Shown here: positions 51,591-61,373 of the stretch, one piece after another | Layout: each line of letters starts with the position of its first letter | How positions within the stretch are numbered: position 1 is the stretch's first letter | Assembly (NCBI GenBank): GCA_018825965.1 | Contig: JAHKAA010000011.1 | Coordinates: 186,001-250,000, forward strand | Direction: 5' to 3' | DNA from: Gammaproteobacteria bacterium | GTDB taxonomy: Bacteria; Pseudomonadota; Gammaproteobacteria; Enterobacterales; Alteromonadaceae | DNA: 64,000 bases | Notes under the pieces: model-generated | Database searches by the model: none | What the model saw: the letters and a program-made list of their open reading frames with translations, nothing else | What the model was told of the DNA's origin: nothing | Made by a program: the position numbers and the translations under genes

Positions 51591-52244
51591 CTAAAACGGG
51601 CAATCAACCTCAAAATGTAGCTCAGTTCCTGAAGTTGGGTGTCTTAGTTTCAGAGAGCTGGCATGTAATTGAAGTCGGGCTACTGAACATTTTCCTTGTT
51701 CAGTTCCATAAAACTTATCCCCAAGTATCGGATGTCCCAGCCATAACATATGCACCCGCAGCTGATGCGAACGTCCTGTAATGGGAGTAAGTTCTACTTT
51801 CGTTTGGTGTGAAGTACGCTCCAACACCTTAAAATACGTCAAAGAAGGCTTACCTGATCCAAAGTGCACCATTTGTTTGGGCCTGTTGGGCCAGTCACAG
51901 AGTAAAGGTAAATCCACAACACCTGAATCGACTGAAACCTGACCTTCTAATCGGGCTAAATAGCTTTTTTTAGTCTGACGTAATTCAAACTGCCTGTTTA
52001 AATCACGCTGACTCTGAGCATGCATAGCCATGACAACCAGACCTGAAGTGGCCATATCTAATCTGTGCACTATACGTGCTTGCGGCCACACCAGACGTAC
52101 GCGGTACTCCAGGCTGTCTTTATGTTCAGGCGCTTTGCCAGGCACAGTCAGCAAACCACTGGGTTTATTCAGGAGTAAAATATCATCATCCTGATAGACT
52201 ATATCCAGATAAGGTTCTGTTGGCGGTTTATATTTAAGTAACAT
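51591..52244 (-). CDS. rluA: 23S rRNA U746 / tRNA U32 pseudouridine synthase RluA
   Basis: 217 residues from the ATG at 52242-52244 (a GTG three codons upstream is possible). The catalytic motif RIVHRLDMATSGLVV and TPITGRSHQLRVHM identify an RluA-family synthase; the short length without an S4 domain and the position just downstream of rapA, as in E. coli, support RluA itself. 11 bp after the rapA stop. Confidence 0.93.
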   Translation of the reverse strand: MLLKYKPPTEPYLDIVYQDDDILLLNKPSGLLTVPGKAPEHKDSLEYRVRLVWPQARIVHRLDMATSGLVVMAMHAQSQRDLNRQFELRQTKKSYLARLEGQVSVDSGVVDLPLLCDWPNRPKQMVHFGSGKPSLTYFKVLERTSHQTKVELTPITGRSHQLRVHMLWLGHPILGDKFYGTEQGKCSVARLQLHASSLKLRHPTSGTELHFEVDCPF

Positions 52245-52255
52245 TATATTCACTT

Positions 52256-55171
52256 TTAGTCATGACTGACAACCACGACCCTCAGCGCATCAAATTTTAA
52301 CCTGGCTTTACTGATGTAATCTGTTAATTCTTGTTGCTGTTGTTGTAAATGTGCAATTTCTTCCGGTCGTACAGAGGGATTCAGCTTCTGTAGTGCCTGT
52401 AAACGCTCTACTTGAGCATTTAATTTCTGTTGCATTAATTCCAGGGCTTGTTGCTGTACTTCGATAAGACGCACAGTGGCCAGTTCGACAGCCTTACCTA
52501 TCAAAGGGTGAATGAAGCTTTGTAAAGCTTTCACCATCTTGGCAGCAGGTTGTCTGCCGACAGGCTTGAGTTGCTTATTAAACTGTTCAAAGCCCACATT
52601 TGCAGCCAGATTTTTCCCATTTTTCTCCAATAGCAAACGTACAGGAGTGACAGGTAAATAACGACCCAGTTGCAGCTCTTTTGGTGCGCTTGCTTCTACG
52701 ATAAAGATAAATTCAACAAAATAAGTACCAGCAGGCAAAGCTTTATTCGGTAACAAAGCCACAGAGCTGTTGCCCATTTGCTCATTGGTCAGTATATCTA
52801 AAGTGCCTTGAACCATAGGGTGATCCCAGCTTAAAAACTGAATATCTTCCTGAGCCAGGGCTGTAGCACGGTCAAAGGTGACACTGATGCCATCGTCGTC
52901 CAGCATCGGATAATGGCTGTGTAAGTGTTCTGACATCGTCAGCACCATACTGTTTTCGCCGCGGTCGTCCTGATTAACACCCAGAACATCCCATGCCCGC
53001 AACATAAACATCGGCAGGCGGGTTTCATCATCCAGAGTGGCAATAGCACTGGCCAGCTCTTCGGCTTTACCACGACCCGAACTATTGATTTCCAGCAGCT
53101 TGTCACGGCCTTGTTCCAGCTTTTGTTTCAGTTGCTGGTTCAGCTCTGCACTTTTGGTGATCAGCGCCTGCACTGCATCCTTGTCCATAACATTGGCAGC
53201 AAGCAGCTCAAACAGCTCAGTGGACAGATGTTCAAACACTGAGCGGCCGGTTTGACAGGTCTGGCTTAATGCCTGCAAACCTTGCTGATACCAGTCCAGT
53301 AACACTTGCTGTGGATGGTCGGCAAAATACGGGATATGAATTTGAATATCCTGCGTCTGACCTATACGATCCAAGCGGCCAATACGTTGCTCCAGTAAAT
53401 CCGGGTTCAGAGGTAGATCAAACAACACCAGATGATGAGCAAACTGGAAGTTACGGCCTTCACTGCCTATTTCTGAACAGATCAACATCTGGGCGCTGTT
53501 ATCTTCCTGAGCAAAATAAGCAGCCGCCATATCCCGCTCAACAATACTCATACCTTCATGGAATACAGAAGCACGAATGCCTTCGCGTACCCGAACCGCT
53601 TCTTCCAGCGCTATTGCTGTATCGGCGTGGGCACAGATCAGCAAAAATTTGCTGCGTTTATGTTGTTTCAGTAAAGCAATCAGGTGGTCAACCCTTGGGT
53701 CAAACTGCCACCAACTGCTGGCTTTGCCTTCAAACTCCTGAAATACCCGCTCAGGGAATAAACTGGCTTTGGCTTTTTGTTCCAGACTTTGTTGTTTATT
53801 AAAGGCTTGCTGTACTTTTAACGCGTTTTTATATTGCTCAGGCAGTTCCATCGCAACGGCTTGTGGCTGACGTTGTGGAAAACCTGAAATGGCACTGCGG
53901 CTATTGCGGAATAAAATCCGGCCTGTGCCATGGCGATCTAATAACTGACTTAGCAGCTGTTGTTTTGCTTGTTCAATGTCTTCAGGGTTGCTGCCTGTTT
54001 GTTGCAAAGTGGCGACAGCAGCCTGGATATCGCTTTCTGCTAATAGTTGACTTAATTCTTGTGCGGACGCCTTGTTTAATGGAGTTTGCTCAAGAACTGC
54101 AGCCGCTAAATCAGCGATATGTTTGTAGCTTTGCTCTTCGGCAATAAAAGTCTGATAGTCATGGAAACGATTCGGGTCTAATAAACGTAAGCGGGCAAAA
54201 TGGCTCTGATGGCCCAACTGATCCGGAGTGGCCGTCAGCAAAATTAAACCTGCAGTGCCTTCAGCCAGTTCTTCAATACGCTGGTATTCGGTGCTGGAGG
54301 CTTCTTCGCTCCACTGCAAATGGTGGGCTTCATCCACCACTAATAAGTCCCAATCGGCGTCCACAGCTTTTTGATGATGGCTGCGTTTTTTCACCAGAAA
54401 CTCAAGGCTGGTTAATATCAACTGTTCAGTTTCAAATGGATTACCGCCATCCAGAGAGGATTCAACACAACGTTCATCATCAAAAATAGAAAACTTCAGG
54501 TTAAAACGACGTAACATTTCGACCAGCCACTGATGTTGCAGTGACTCAGGCACAACCACCAGGACACGTTTAGCTAAACCAGCCAGTACCTGTTGGTGAA
54601 TAATCAAACCTGCTTCAATGGTTTTGCCTAAACCTACTTCGTCAGCCAGTAAGACTCGGGGGGCATGACGTTTGGCCACTTCTTCAGCGATATAAAGCTG
54701 GTGTGGGATAAGGCTCATCCGGCCGCCCACTAAGCCTTGTAATGGGCTTTGTTGCTGCTGGTGTAAATGTTGCCAGCTTTGATAACGCAAAGGAAAAGTT
54801 TCAAAACGGTCGACCTGACCTGCAAATAAACGGTCCTGAGGCTGACTGAAACTCATAAAATGATCGAGGAATAATTCCCGTAAAGCCACAGTTTCCTCTG
54901 TGTCTGTGCGGGTGCCATGATAAATAAAGCAGTCGTTTTTACTTTCCACTTCACTGATTAATACTGAAAAACCTTCGGCACTTTTGACTGTATCGCCCGG
55001 GTTAAACTGTACACGGGTCAGCGGCGCTTCCTGAATAGAATACAGACGGTTTTCACCACTGGCCGGAAACAGCAAAGTCAGCATCCTGCCTTCCTGCCCA
55101 ATCACAGTACCTAAACCTAAATCCGACTCACTGTCGCTGATCCAACGTTGACCCAAAGCAAATTTTATCAT
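52256..55171 (-). CDS. rapA: RNA polymerase-associated ATPase RapA (HepA)
   Basis: 971 residues (E. coli 968), GAGGAC before the ATG. This SWI2/SNF2-type translocase recycles stalled RNA polymerase. After two small N-terminal barrels come the helicase motifs: LLADEVGLGKTIEAGLI (I), VVDEAHHL (II, DEAH), LILLTATP (III), CSEIGSEGRNFQFAHHLVLFDLPLNP (V) and EQRIGRLDRIGQ (VI). The C-terminal 350 residues are RapA-specific. Genes rapA-rluA form a two-gene unit on the minus strand. Confidence 0.97.
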   Translation of the reverse strand: MIKFALGQRWISDSESDLGLGTVIGQEGRMLTLLFPASGENRLYSIQEAPLTRVQFNPGDTVKSAEGFSVLISEVESKNDCFIYHGTRTDTEETVALRELFLDHFMSFSQPQDRLFAGQVDRFETFPLRYQSWQHLHQQQQSPLQGLVGGRMSLIPHQLYIAEEVAKRHAPRVLLADEVGLGKTIEAGLIIHQQVLAGLAKRVLVVVPESLQHQWLVEMLRRFNLKFSIFDDERCVESSLDGGNPFETEQLILTSLEFLVKKRSHHQKAVDADWDLLVVDEAHHLQWSEEASSTEYQRIEELAEGTAGLILLTATPDQLGHQSHFARLRLLDPNRFHDYQTFIAEEQSYKHIADLAAAVLEQTPLNKASAQELSQLLAESDIQAAVATLQQTGSNPEDIEQAKQQLLSQLLDRHGTGRILFRNSRSAISGFPQRQPQAVAMELPEQYKNALKVQQAFNKQQSLEQKAKASLFPERVFQEFEGKASSWWQFDPRVDHLIALLKQHKRSKFLLICAHADTAIALEEAVRVREGIRASVFHEGMSIVERDMAAAYFAQEDNSAQMLICSEIGSEGRNFQFAHHLVLFDLPLNPDLLEQRIGRLDRIGQTQDIQIHIPYFADHPQQVLLDWYQQGLQALSQTCQTGRSVFEHLSTELFELLAANVMDKDAVQALITKSAELNQQLKQKLEQGRDKLLEINSSGRGKAEELASAIATLDDETRLPMFMLRAWDVLGVNQDDRGENSMVLTMSEHLHSHYPMLDDDGISVTFDRATALAQEDIQFLSWDHPMVQGTLDILTNEQMGNSSVALLPNKALPAGTYFVEFIFIVEASAPKELQLGRYLPVTPVRLLLEKNGKNLAANVGFEQFNKQLKPVGRQPAAKMVKALQSFIHPLIGKAVELATVRLIEVQQQALELMQQKLNAQVERLQALQKLNPSVRPEEIAHLQQQQQELTDYISKARLKFDALRVVVVSHD

Positions 55172-55447
55172 CTTGTCCTCACTGCAGAAAATGGCGCGCC
55201 ATGGTACAGCGAAATGCCTGAGACCGCATCAGCTGTGATGACGTATTTTTTTCATAGATTAAAAATCGTCATCTATTGGTCATACAGACAGTGCATTTTT
55301 GCTCTAAGCTTAGATCAAATGAATGAAAGCACTGACATCTTCCTTCCGCTGAACCAAAACAGCAGGGAGCCAGTCAGAGTTGAAGTAAGAATTGTTGTAT
55401 TTTTGCCATGTACTTTCATGGTTTTTATTGTCGCTAAGGAGCTGCTT

Positions 55448-56839
55448 ATGGCGCGAAGAAGAGCTAAAGATAAAAAAATATACGTTCTGGACACCAACAT
55501 TCTGCTGCATGAACCTTTCGCCTTCTTAAACTTTCAGGAACACGACGTTGTCATCCCGATGACAGTGCTCGAAGAATTAGACCATATCAAAGACAAACAC
55601 AAAGACGTCAGCCGTGAAGCCCGTATTGCCATTCGGGCGCTGGAAGATGTACTCAAAGACGCTTCACCTGAAGAGATGTTGCTGGGGGTTGCTTTACCCT
55701 GCCATCTTGAAGAAAAAAATGCCGGTCATTTATTTATTATCAACGACCATCATATCAGTGACCAAATTCCAGGCTTGCCTGGTGGCGAAAACGATCATCT
55801 GATTATTAATACCGCTTTATTTTTGCAAAGGGAAAAAGCGCCCACCAAAGTCATACTGGTGACCAAAGACATTAATATGCGCCTGAAAGCCAAAGGCGCA
55901 GGGCTGAAGCTGGTTGAAGATTACCGTACTGACCAATTGATTGATGATGTGCGGTTTTTATACAAAGGCTATTACAGGTTTTCCGGCGATTTTTGGTCTG
56001 TGGTCAAAGATTGCCGCACCCACAACGAAGGTCGTGATACCTACCATTTTGTGCCTCGCTCCGTATTGCCTAATGCCTACCTGAATGAATACCTGATTGA
56101 TGAAGCTGAAACTTTTGCTGGCCGTGTGTTGGACATTAGTGAACAGGAAATCAAAATTCTTGATTTAGGTTTTGAGCGCCTGATGCACAAACATGCCTGG
56201 GGTATTCACCCGAAAAACATTTATCAGGCGATGGCGCTGAATGCCTTGCTGGATCCGGATATGGATTTAGTGATCCTGACCGGGCCTGCAGGTTGTGGTA
56301 AAACCCTGATTGCTTTGGCTGCTGCGCTGGAACTGGTGATTGAAAAGGGGGTGTACGACAAAGTAATAGTCACCCGTAATACACCGGAAATAGCTGAATC
56401 TATAGGCTTTTTACCCGGTACTGAAGAAGAGAAAATGGCACCTTGGCTGGCTGCTATTACCGATTCCCTGGAAGTGCTGCATAAAACCGATGAGCACCCT
56501 CATGCCAGTGTGCAATACATTATGGACAAGGCCAATATCCAGTTTAAATCAGTGAACTTTATGCGTGGCCGAAGTATTCAGAATGCGATAGTACTGTTGG
56601 ATGAATGTCAGAACTTAAGTGCGGCTCAGTTGAAAACCATCATCACCCGTTGTGGTGAAGGCACTAAACTGATTTGTTCGGGTAACCTGTCACAAATAGA
56701 CAGTAACTACCTGACGGCAGTGACTTCAGGTTTAACTTATATTGTCGAGCGTTTCAAAAACTTTGAAGGCAGCACTACTGTTAATCTTAATGGGGTAGTG
56801 CGTAGCCGATTAGCTTCTTTTGCAGAGGCAAATTTATAA
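55448..56839 (+). CDS. PhoH-family ATPase with N-terminal PIN domain
   Basis: 463 residues from the ATG at 55448 with AAGGAG upstream; the open frame reaches back to 55148 but overlaps rapA. A PIN nuclease-like domain (about 8-140: YVLDTNILLHEP, VVIPMTVLEELD, VTKDINMRLKA with its acidic residues) is joined to a PhoH ATPase domain with Walker A LTGPAGCGKTLIALA and Walker B IVLLDECQNLS. The pair of domains suggests an RNA helicase-nuclease, as in PhoAT/PhoH2 proteins. Divergent from rapA with about 276 bp between; a terminator follows. Confidence 0.92.
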   Translation: MARRRAKDKKIYVLDTNILLHEPFAFLNFQEHDVVIPMTVLEELDHIKDKHKDVSREARIAIRALEDVLKDASPEEMLLGVALPCHLEEKNAGHLFIINDHHISDQIPGLPGGENDHLIINTALFLQREKAPTKVILVTKDINMRLKAKGAGLKLVEDYRTDQLIDDVRFLYKGYYRFSGDFWSVVKDCRTHNEGRDTYHFVPRSVLPNAYLNEYLIDEAETFAGRVLDISEQEIKILDLGFERLMHKHAWGIHPKNIYQAMALNALLDPDMDLVILTGPAGCGKTLIALAAALELVIEKGVYDKVIVTRNTPEIAESIGFLPGTEEEKMAPWLAAITDSLEVLHKTDEHPHASVQYIMDKANIQFKSVNFMRGRSIQNAIVLLDECQNLSAAQLKTIITRCGEGTKLICSGNLSQIDSNYLTAVTSGLTYIVERFKNFEGSTTVNLNGVVRSRLASFAEANL

Positions 56840-56844
56840 ACTCC

Positions 56845-56875
56845 AAAAAAGCCCCGCCATGTTGCGGGGTTTCTC
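56845..56875. terminator. Terminator after the PIN-PhoH gene
   Basis: CCCCGC pairs with GCGGGG around a 6-base loop, with A residues before and TTTC after. It lies between convergent genes and may serve both. Confidence 0.82.
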
Positions 56876-56879
56876 TCTG

Positions 56880-57536
56880 TTAAAGCAGTTTAAGTTTGCG
56901 CCTGCTCAGAGCTATACCAAGCAATGCCACCAGACTTAACCAGCCCAGACTGCCGCTCTCTTCTTTGACTATCACAACTTGTGGTTTGTCATAAGAATAA
57001 TCCTCCAGCGGTAATTCTGCTAAAGCGGGTTCGTCGAATCCTGACATTTCGGCTAATAAATCATTGTAATCCGCATCATAAATCCGGATCACCAGATCGT
57101 AATAGGCCGGAGGCAGGCTATGCAGTAACTCACTTTCTATCGCAAACCAGTCGTCTGCACTGGTGCCGTATAAAGTGAATACCGAGCTGGTATGAATTAT
57201 AACTTCGGGGGCTCCGGCGCGTTTCAGCGCAAAATGGGCATAAACAGGCACAGAGTTATAATTAGTGTCGGCGTCAAAGCGGACATAGAGGCTATGAAAA
57301 AAGCCGTTATCATTTAAATCTGCATCAAATGAAATATCTATGCTGTCAAACCAGACATTGTTTTCGACACTTTGAATTAAGGCGCCGCTGCTGTGCAGTG
57401 TCGCTTTAGGTTTAGCTGTCGCCGCCACTTGTGATGGCAGCTTAAATGACTCTTTAGTGGATGCGACTTCTGCAGGCGCGGCCAAAGTAACAAAGGGCAT
57501 TACAGCAAATAAACTGACCAGAAAAAATTTACGCAT
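56880..57536 (-). CDS. Surface protein with GlyGly-CTERM-like tail (choice-of-anchor H-like)
   Basis: 218 residues from the ATG at 57534-57536 with AAGGAGG upstream. Signal peptide (about 1-19, ending LAA). The body is a beta-rich domain with DSIDISFDADLNDNGFFHSLYVRFDADTNYN and IYDADYND, Asp/Asn-rich and suggestive of calcium binding. The C-terminus SGSLGWLSLVALLGIALSRRKLKLL (last 25 residues) has the Ser/Gly motif, membrane helix and basic tail of GlyGly-CTERM proteins processed by rhombosortase. The pattern recalls the choice-of-anchor H family. Function unknown. Confidence 0.72.
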   Translation of the reverse strand: MRKFFLVSLFAVMPFVTLAAPAEVASTKESFKLPSQVAATAKPKATLHSSGALIQSVENNVWFDSIDISFDADLNDNGFFHSLYVRFDADTNYNSVPVYAHFALKRAGAPEVIIHTSSVFTLYGTSADDWFAIESELLHSLPPAYYDLVIRIYDADYNDLLAEMSGFDEPALAELPLEDYSYDKPQVVIVKEESGSLGWLSLVALLGIALSRRKLKLL

Positions 57537-57619
57537 ACACAGAGCCTCCTTAGCTTTGGTATCATTACAGGCCAAGGGCCATGAATACTGGCTGAACTCT
57601 TTTTAAGTGAACACATATT

Positions 57620-58453
57620 TTGAAACTGACAAAAAAACTCCGGATCACTGAAGCACAACAAGCTATTGACGCTTTGGTTGCTGCTGCACCACAACTGAGT
57701 AAAGGCCGGCTGAAAGACGCCATGAATAAAGGTGCTGTGTTGTGGCGCAGGGGTAAACAAAATAAAAGAATGCGGCGTGCTCAGGCCGATTTATTACCAG
57801 GTGACAGTCTGGAGCTGAATTACGACGAACAACTGCTGCAGCGCAGCTGTGATCCTGCCGTTCTCATTCACGAAGCTCGTGGGTACAGTGTCTGGTTTAA
57901 GCCTGCTGGTATGTTGTCGCAAGGCAATGAATGGGGAGACCATCTGGCTTTACTGCGCTTTGCAGAGCTGCACTGGCAAGGCAAACGTCAGGTGTTTTTA
58001 TTACACAGGCTGGACCGTGAAGCCAGTGGTTTAGTCTTGATTGCTCATACCAAACAAGCAGCTGCAGCTTTTAGTCTGATGATACAGCAGCATAAAATTG
58101 AGAAAGAATACCGGATCGAAGTCAAAGGTCAGCTCTCAGATGAACTGCTGGCAGCAGGTAAATTAACTGCAGTACTGGATGACAAAGCCTGTACCACTGA
58201 ATTTGAGCCCGAATCTTATTCAGAAGAACGTCGCAGCAGCATCATCAGGGTAAAACTCATCACGGGTCGTAAACACCAGATCCGCCGTCATTTTGCACTT
58301 GCAGGGCACCCTGTGATGGGCGACCCGGCTTATGGTTCTGGCAATAAAAACGAACAAGGTTTGATGCTGCAGGCGGTGAAGCTGAAGTTTATTTGTCCTT
58401 TCCGCAAAACTGCCATGGAGTTTGAACTGCCTGAACACTTAGTACAGCTTTAA
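57620..58453 (+). CDS. RluA-family pseudouridine synthase
   Basis: 277 residues starting at a TTG (57620); no in-frame ATG occurs before residue 35 and the S4-like N-terminal domain (about 15-70, LSKGRLKDAMNKGAVLWRRGKQNKRMRRAQADLLPGD) needs the upstream start. The catalytic motif is FLLHRLDREASGLVLIAH and the second motif ITGRKHQIRRHFALAGHPVMGD. The RNA target cannot be told from sequence; RluA/TruC-type enzymes modify 23S rRNA or tRNA. Its 3' end overlaps the convergent TPR gene by 4 bp. Confidence 0.82.
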   Translation: MKLTKKLRITEAQQAIDALVAAAPQLSKGRLKDAMNKGAVLWRRGKQNKRMRRAQADLLPGDSLELNYDEQLLQRSCDPAVLIHEARGYSVWFKPAGMLSQGNEWGDHLALLRFAELHWQGKRQVFLLHRLDREASGLVLIAHTKQAAAAFSLMIQQHKIEKEYRIEVKGQLSDELLAAGKLTAVLDDKACTTEFEPESYSEERRSSIIRVKLITGRKHQIRRHFALAGHPVMGDPAYGSGNKNEQGLMLQAVKLKFICPFRKTAMEFELPEHLVQL

Positions 58454-60429
58454 ATCTGTGCCAGTTGCTGCTGCAGTTTGTCACTTAATGAAGTGCCGTT
58501 CGCCTGAACTTCCAGTAATCCCAGGCTGATGGCATTAAATAAATCCTGTCGCAGGTTGTCGGTTTGCCAGGCGCAAGGTCGGTTCTGATTGCACTGATAG
58601 TGGAATTCCAAAGCACCTTGCAGTCCTTGTTGTTGTGCCAAAAACAGGCTGTACCAAATCAGTTCCCGCAGTGCATCCAGGTCCTGCTCGCAAATACGAT
58701 GAGACAATAAGTCATGCAGAGGTAAAACTGCGGAATAAGGCTGATAGTCTGAAGGTAAGCTCTGCAACAATTGCTGTTGCACTTCATAAGCGCTCTGCTG
58801 TGAAGCACAATACAGCCAGAACTCTTGCTCCTGCTCAACCCAAAACAACGCCTGGTCCAAAATGGCCCTGAACTGAACAAGATCTGTGTTGACTTGTTGT
58901 ATCCCTCTGTTCATCAGCGCTGTAGCTTGCGCCGGAATAACCACCAGCAGATGCCCCTGAGTTTTCACCCTATGATGATGCAACAATAATTCAGTAAAAC
59001 TGCGCCATTGGGGTTGCTGTACTGTGCTGCCGGCACGATTTTTTTTCTGTTTGCTCCATGACCAAAGTAAGCTGAAAAGTGCAATAGCCAACAGGGCTAA
59101 GCTAATCAGCAGCCATTGCTGCAGCTGTTTATGTCTGGCTATGTGCAACTGTTGTTGTTTTTCCTGCTGCATCTGCAGTTCAAGGCTGCTTTGCAGGCTA
59201 TCCAGCTGTATCTTGCTGTCGTCGTTTAACTGAGCTATTTCCAGTTGATTGGCCGACTTCTCTAACTGATAGGCTTGTTGCCATTGTTGTTCCAGGGCGG
59301 CCAGTTCAGCGCTTAACGTTAAGTGTTTGTATTTCAGATAACCCGGAAGTTTATCCGGTTGTGGCGCTGCTTCATTCAGCAATTGTTTTGCGGCACTGTA
59401 ATTTTGCTTTTTGATAAACACATTCACAAGGAACAAAGCGGTTTCGGATTTGATGGACTGTGCAGAGATCTGACTGGCTAGCTGATGGGCTTTGATCAAC
59501 AATTGCCCGGATTGCTCCAGATCGTTTTGCTCTAATGCCAGCTCTGACAAACTAACATAAGCTGAGATCAGCATATGGGGATCCTGACTATCCATTGCTA
59601 ATTTCAGGGCGTTATTGTAGGTGACTTTCGCTTTGTCGATTTGTTTAAGCACCAGTTGGCTGTCGCCAATATTAATCAGAGCGTTGACCTGACTGCTTAG
59701 GCTATCTGACTGCTGATAAAGCCTGGCTGCTTCTTCAAAGTGATGCAAGGCCCGCTCGTGTTGTCCAAGCTTTTGATAGGCCATACCCAAACGCATATTG
59801 ATCGAGGCAATGGCTTGTTGATCCGCCAATTCAATAGCAAGTGGCAAGGCCGATTTAAAATGCTGATAGGCTTTAGTCAAATGATTGTTTTGTAAATGCA
59901 GGCGGCCCAACATGATCATGGAATCCAACTGACGCTGTTTATCCGCCGCCTGGGTTGCCAACGTCAGACTTTGGGTAGCGGCTTCCATCGCCAACTCAGT
60001 TTTCCCTTGCTGATTGTAGGCTTGCGAAAAACTTTCCAGAATGTCCATTCGTAAGGCCAGCAGCATGGGGCTATTCTCCTCGGGCAAAATAGCCTGGGCC
60101 AGTTTTAGTTTTTCAACCGCAAGGGCTGTGTCACGATAAAACACGCCGGAAGTTAAAGCCTGCATTAGTAAAATACGAGCTGCAAGTTCAGCGTCAGGCT
60201 CTAAAGTCAGAGCTTTATTACTGAACTCCAATGCAGCTTCTTTATTTTTCAGCACATAATGGCTGTAAGCTAACAGGAAATACTCAGTCGCAGTACTTGC
60301 AGCTTTAGTTTGCTGTGCAGTGATCCGGGCCTGCGGATTGGCTTTGGTTTGCTCCAGTAATTGGGGCAGGTCCACCGCATAAGTGCTGGTCGCAAATAAC
60401 AGCAGAAAAAAGTAGAAAGCAAAGCGCAT
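58450..60429 (-). CDS. TPR-repeat membrane protein with divergent C-terminal domain
   Basis: 659 residues. Signal peptide (1-18, ending TYA), then about 370 residues of tetratricopeptide repeats outside the cytoplasm (for example SMIMLGRLHLQNNHLTKAYQHFKSALPLA and MRLGMAYQKLGQHERALHHFEEAARLYQ), a coiled coil (about 415-435), one membrane helix (about 445-465, LLISLALLAIALFSLLWSW), and a cytoplasmic C-terminal domain of roughly 190 residues. The layout is that of TPR-coil-TM-GGDEF signalling proteins, but no GGDEF motif remains; GHLLVVIPAQAT is only suggestive. Ligand and output are unknown. Confidence 0.7.
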   Translation of the reverse strand: MRFAFYFFLLLFATSTYAVDLPQLLEQTKANPQARITAQQTKAASTATEYFLLAYSHYVLKNKEAALEFSNKALTLEPDAELAARILLMQALTSGVFYRDTALAVEKLKLAQAILPEENSPMLLALRMDILESFSQAYNQQGKTELAMEAATQSLTLATQAADKQRQLDSMIMLGRLHLQNNHLTKAYQHFKSALPLAIELADQQAIASINMRLGMAYQKLGQHERALHHFEEAARLYQQSDSLSSQVNALINIGDSQLVLKQIDKAKVTYNNALKLAMDSQDPHMLISAYVSLSELALEQNDLEQSGQLLIKAHQLASQISAQSIKSETALFLVNVFIKKQNYSAAKQLLNEAAPQPDKLPGYLKYKHLTLSAELAALEQQWQQAYQLEKSANQLEIAQLNDDSKIQLDSLQSSLELQMQQEKQQQLHIARHKQLQQWLLISLALLAIALFSLLWSWSKQKKNRAGSTVQQPQWRSFTELLLHHHRVKTQGHLLVVIPAQATALMNRGIQQVNTDLVQFRAILDQALFWVEQEQEFWLYCASQQSAYEVQQQLLQSLPSDYQPYSAVLPLHDLLSHRICEQDLDALRELIWYSLFLAQQQGLQGALEFHYQCNQNRPCAWQTDNLRQDLFNAISLGLLEVQANGTSLSDKLQQQLAQI

Positions 60430-60488
60430 GCGGATGTTCTCCGAAAAATAGACAACGCAGTGTAACTGAAAGAAAATCAGACAGCCAG

Positions 60489-61373
60489 ATGAAAACGATG
60501 AGGTGCTTAGTGACTGAAAATGTTAGCAATTTATGGCTAAAGCAGTGGCTTTTTTATAGCCTGAAAGCGCAAATGGTTAGCCAGATTTTAACAAATGAAC
60601 AGCTCAGCAGATTAAGTCAACAGCAACCGTCAACACCTTTCATTATAGGCATCAGTGGCGCTCAGGGCAGTGGAAAAAGCAGTCTGGCAGCAGCTTTGCA
60701 ACAGTTATGGTCAGGATTTGGTGTTCAGGCTGACGTGGTGTCTTTGGATGATTATTATCTCGAACCAGCCCACAGGCTGAAACGGGCCAGGCTCTGGCAT
60801 CCACTTTTTGCCGAACGTGGAGTGCCTGGTACTCATGACACTGAACTTTTGTTATCACAGCTACAGGGGTTTAAACGAGCAGAACCGCAGCACTGGCGTC
60901 GTTATAACAAAGGCCAGGATAAAGTGGCTACAGCCACATCTGCAACAAAGGCGAAATTGTTGATCCTGGAAGGCTGGTGTATCGGATTGAAACCACAGCC
61001 GGATAGCGAACTGCACCACTGTATCAATAAGTTAGAACAACAGCAGGACCCTGAGGCTTTATGGCGGTATCAGGTGAACCAACAACTGGCTGGGGATTAT
61101 CAGTTGGTCTGGCAGCAACTGGAACAACTGATTTGGCTGAATGCGCCGGACTGGCAGGCCGTTTGTCGCTGGCGGGCCTGGCAGGAACAGCCTTTGCAGC
61201 AGTTGGGCCGAGGAAAAAGCCCTGCACAACTGGACGCCTTTATGTTGTATTTCCAACGTTTGACACAAGAGAGCTGGCAACAACTACCACAGTGTGCAGA
61301 TTTTATTCTGGAGCTGGATCAGGAGCACAATTTGATCAGCCTGACACCTGACGAACAGGTTGTTGACGGATAA
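60489..61373 (+). CDS. Glycerate kinase-like P-loop kinase (GLYK type)
   Basis: 294 residues from the ATG at 60489; the ATG at 60573 is an alternative since the domain proper starts later. Walker A FIIGISGAQGSGKSSLAAAL (about 52-71), then VVSLDDYYLEP, RGVPGTHDTELL, LILEGWCIGLKP and a C-terminal GKSPAQLDAFMLYFQRLTQESW are typical of the D-glycerate 3-kinase/YGR205W-like family. It would make 3-phosphoglycerate from D-glycerate. The tail-to-tail hydroxypyruvate reductase-like gene (38-bp overlap) makes D-glycerate, which supports the call. Confidence 0.8.
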   Translation: MKTMRCLVTENVSNLWLKQWLFYSLKAQMVSQILTNEQLSRLSQQQPSTPFIIGISGAQGSGKSSLAAALQQLWSGFGVQADVVSLDDYYLEPAHRLKRARLWHPLFAERGVPGTHDTELLLSQLQGFKRAEPQHWRRYNKGQDKVATATSATKAKLLILEGWCIGLKPQPDSELHHCINKLEQQQDPEALWRYQVNQQLAGDYQLVWQQLEQLIWLNAPDWQAVCRWRAWQEQPLQQLGRGKSPAQLDAFMLYFQRLTQESWQQLPQCADFILELDQEHNLISLTPDEQVVDG

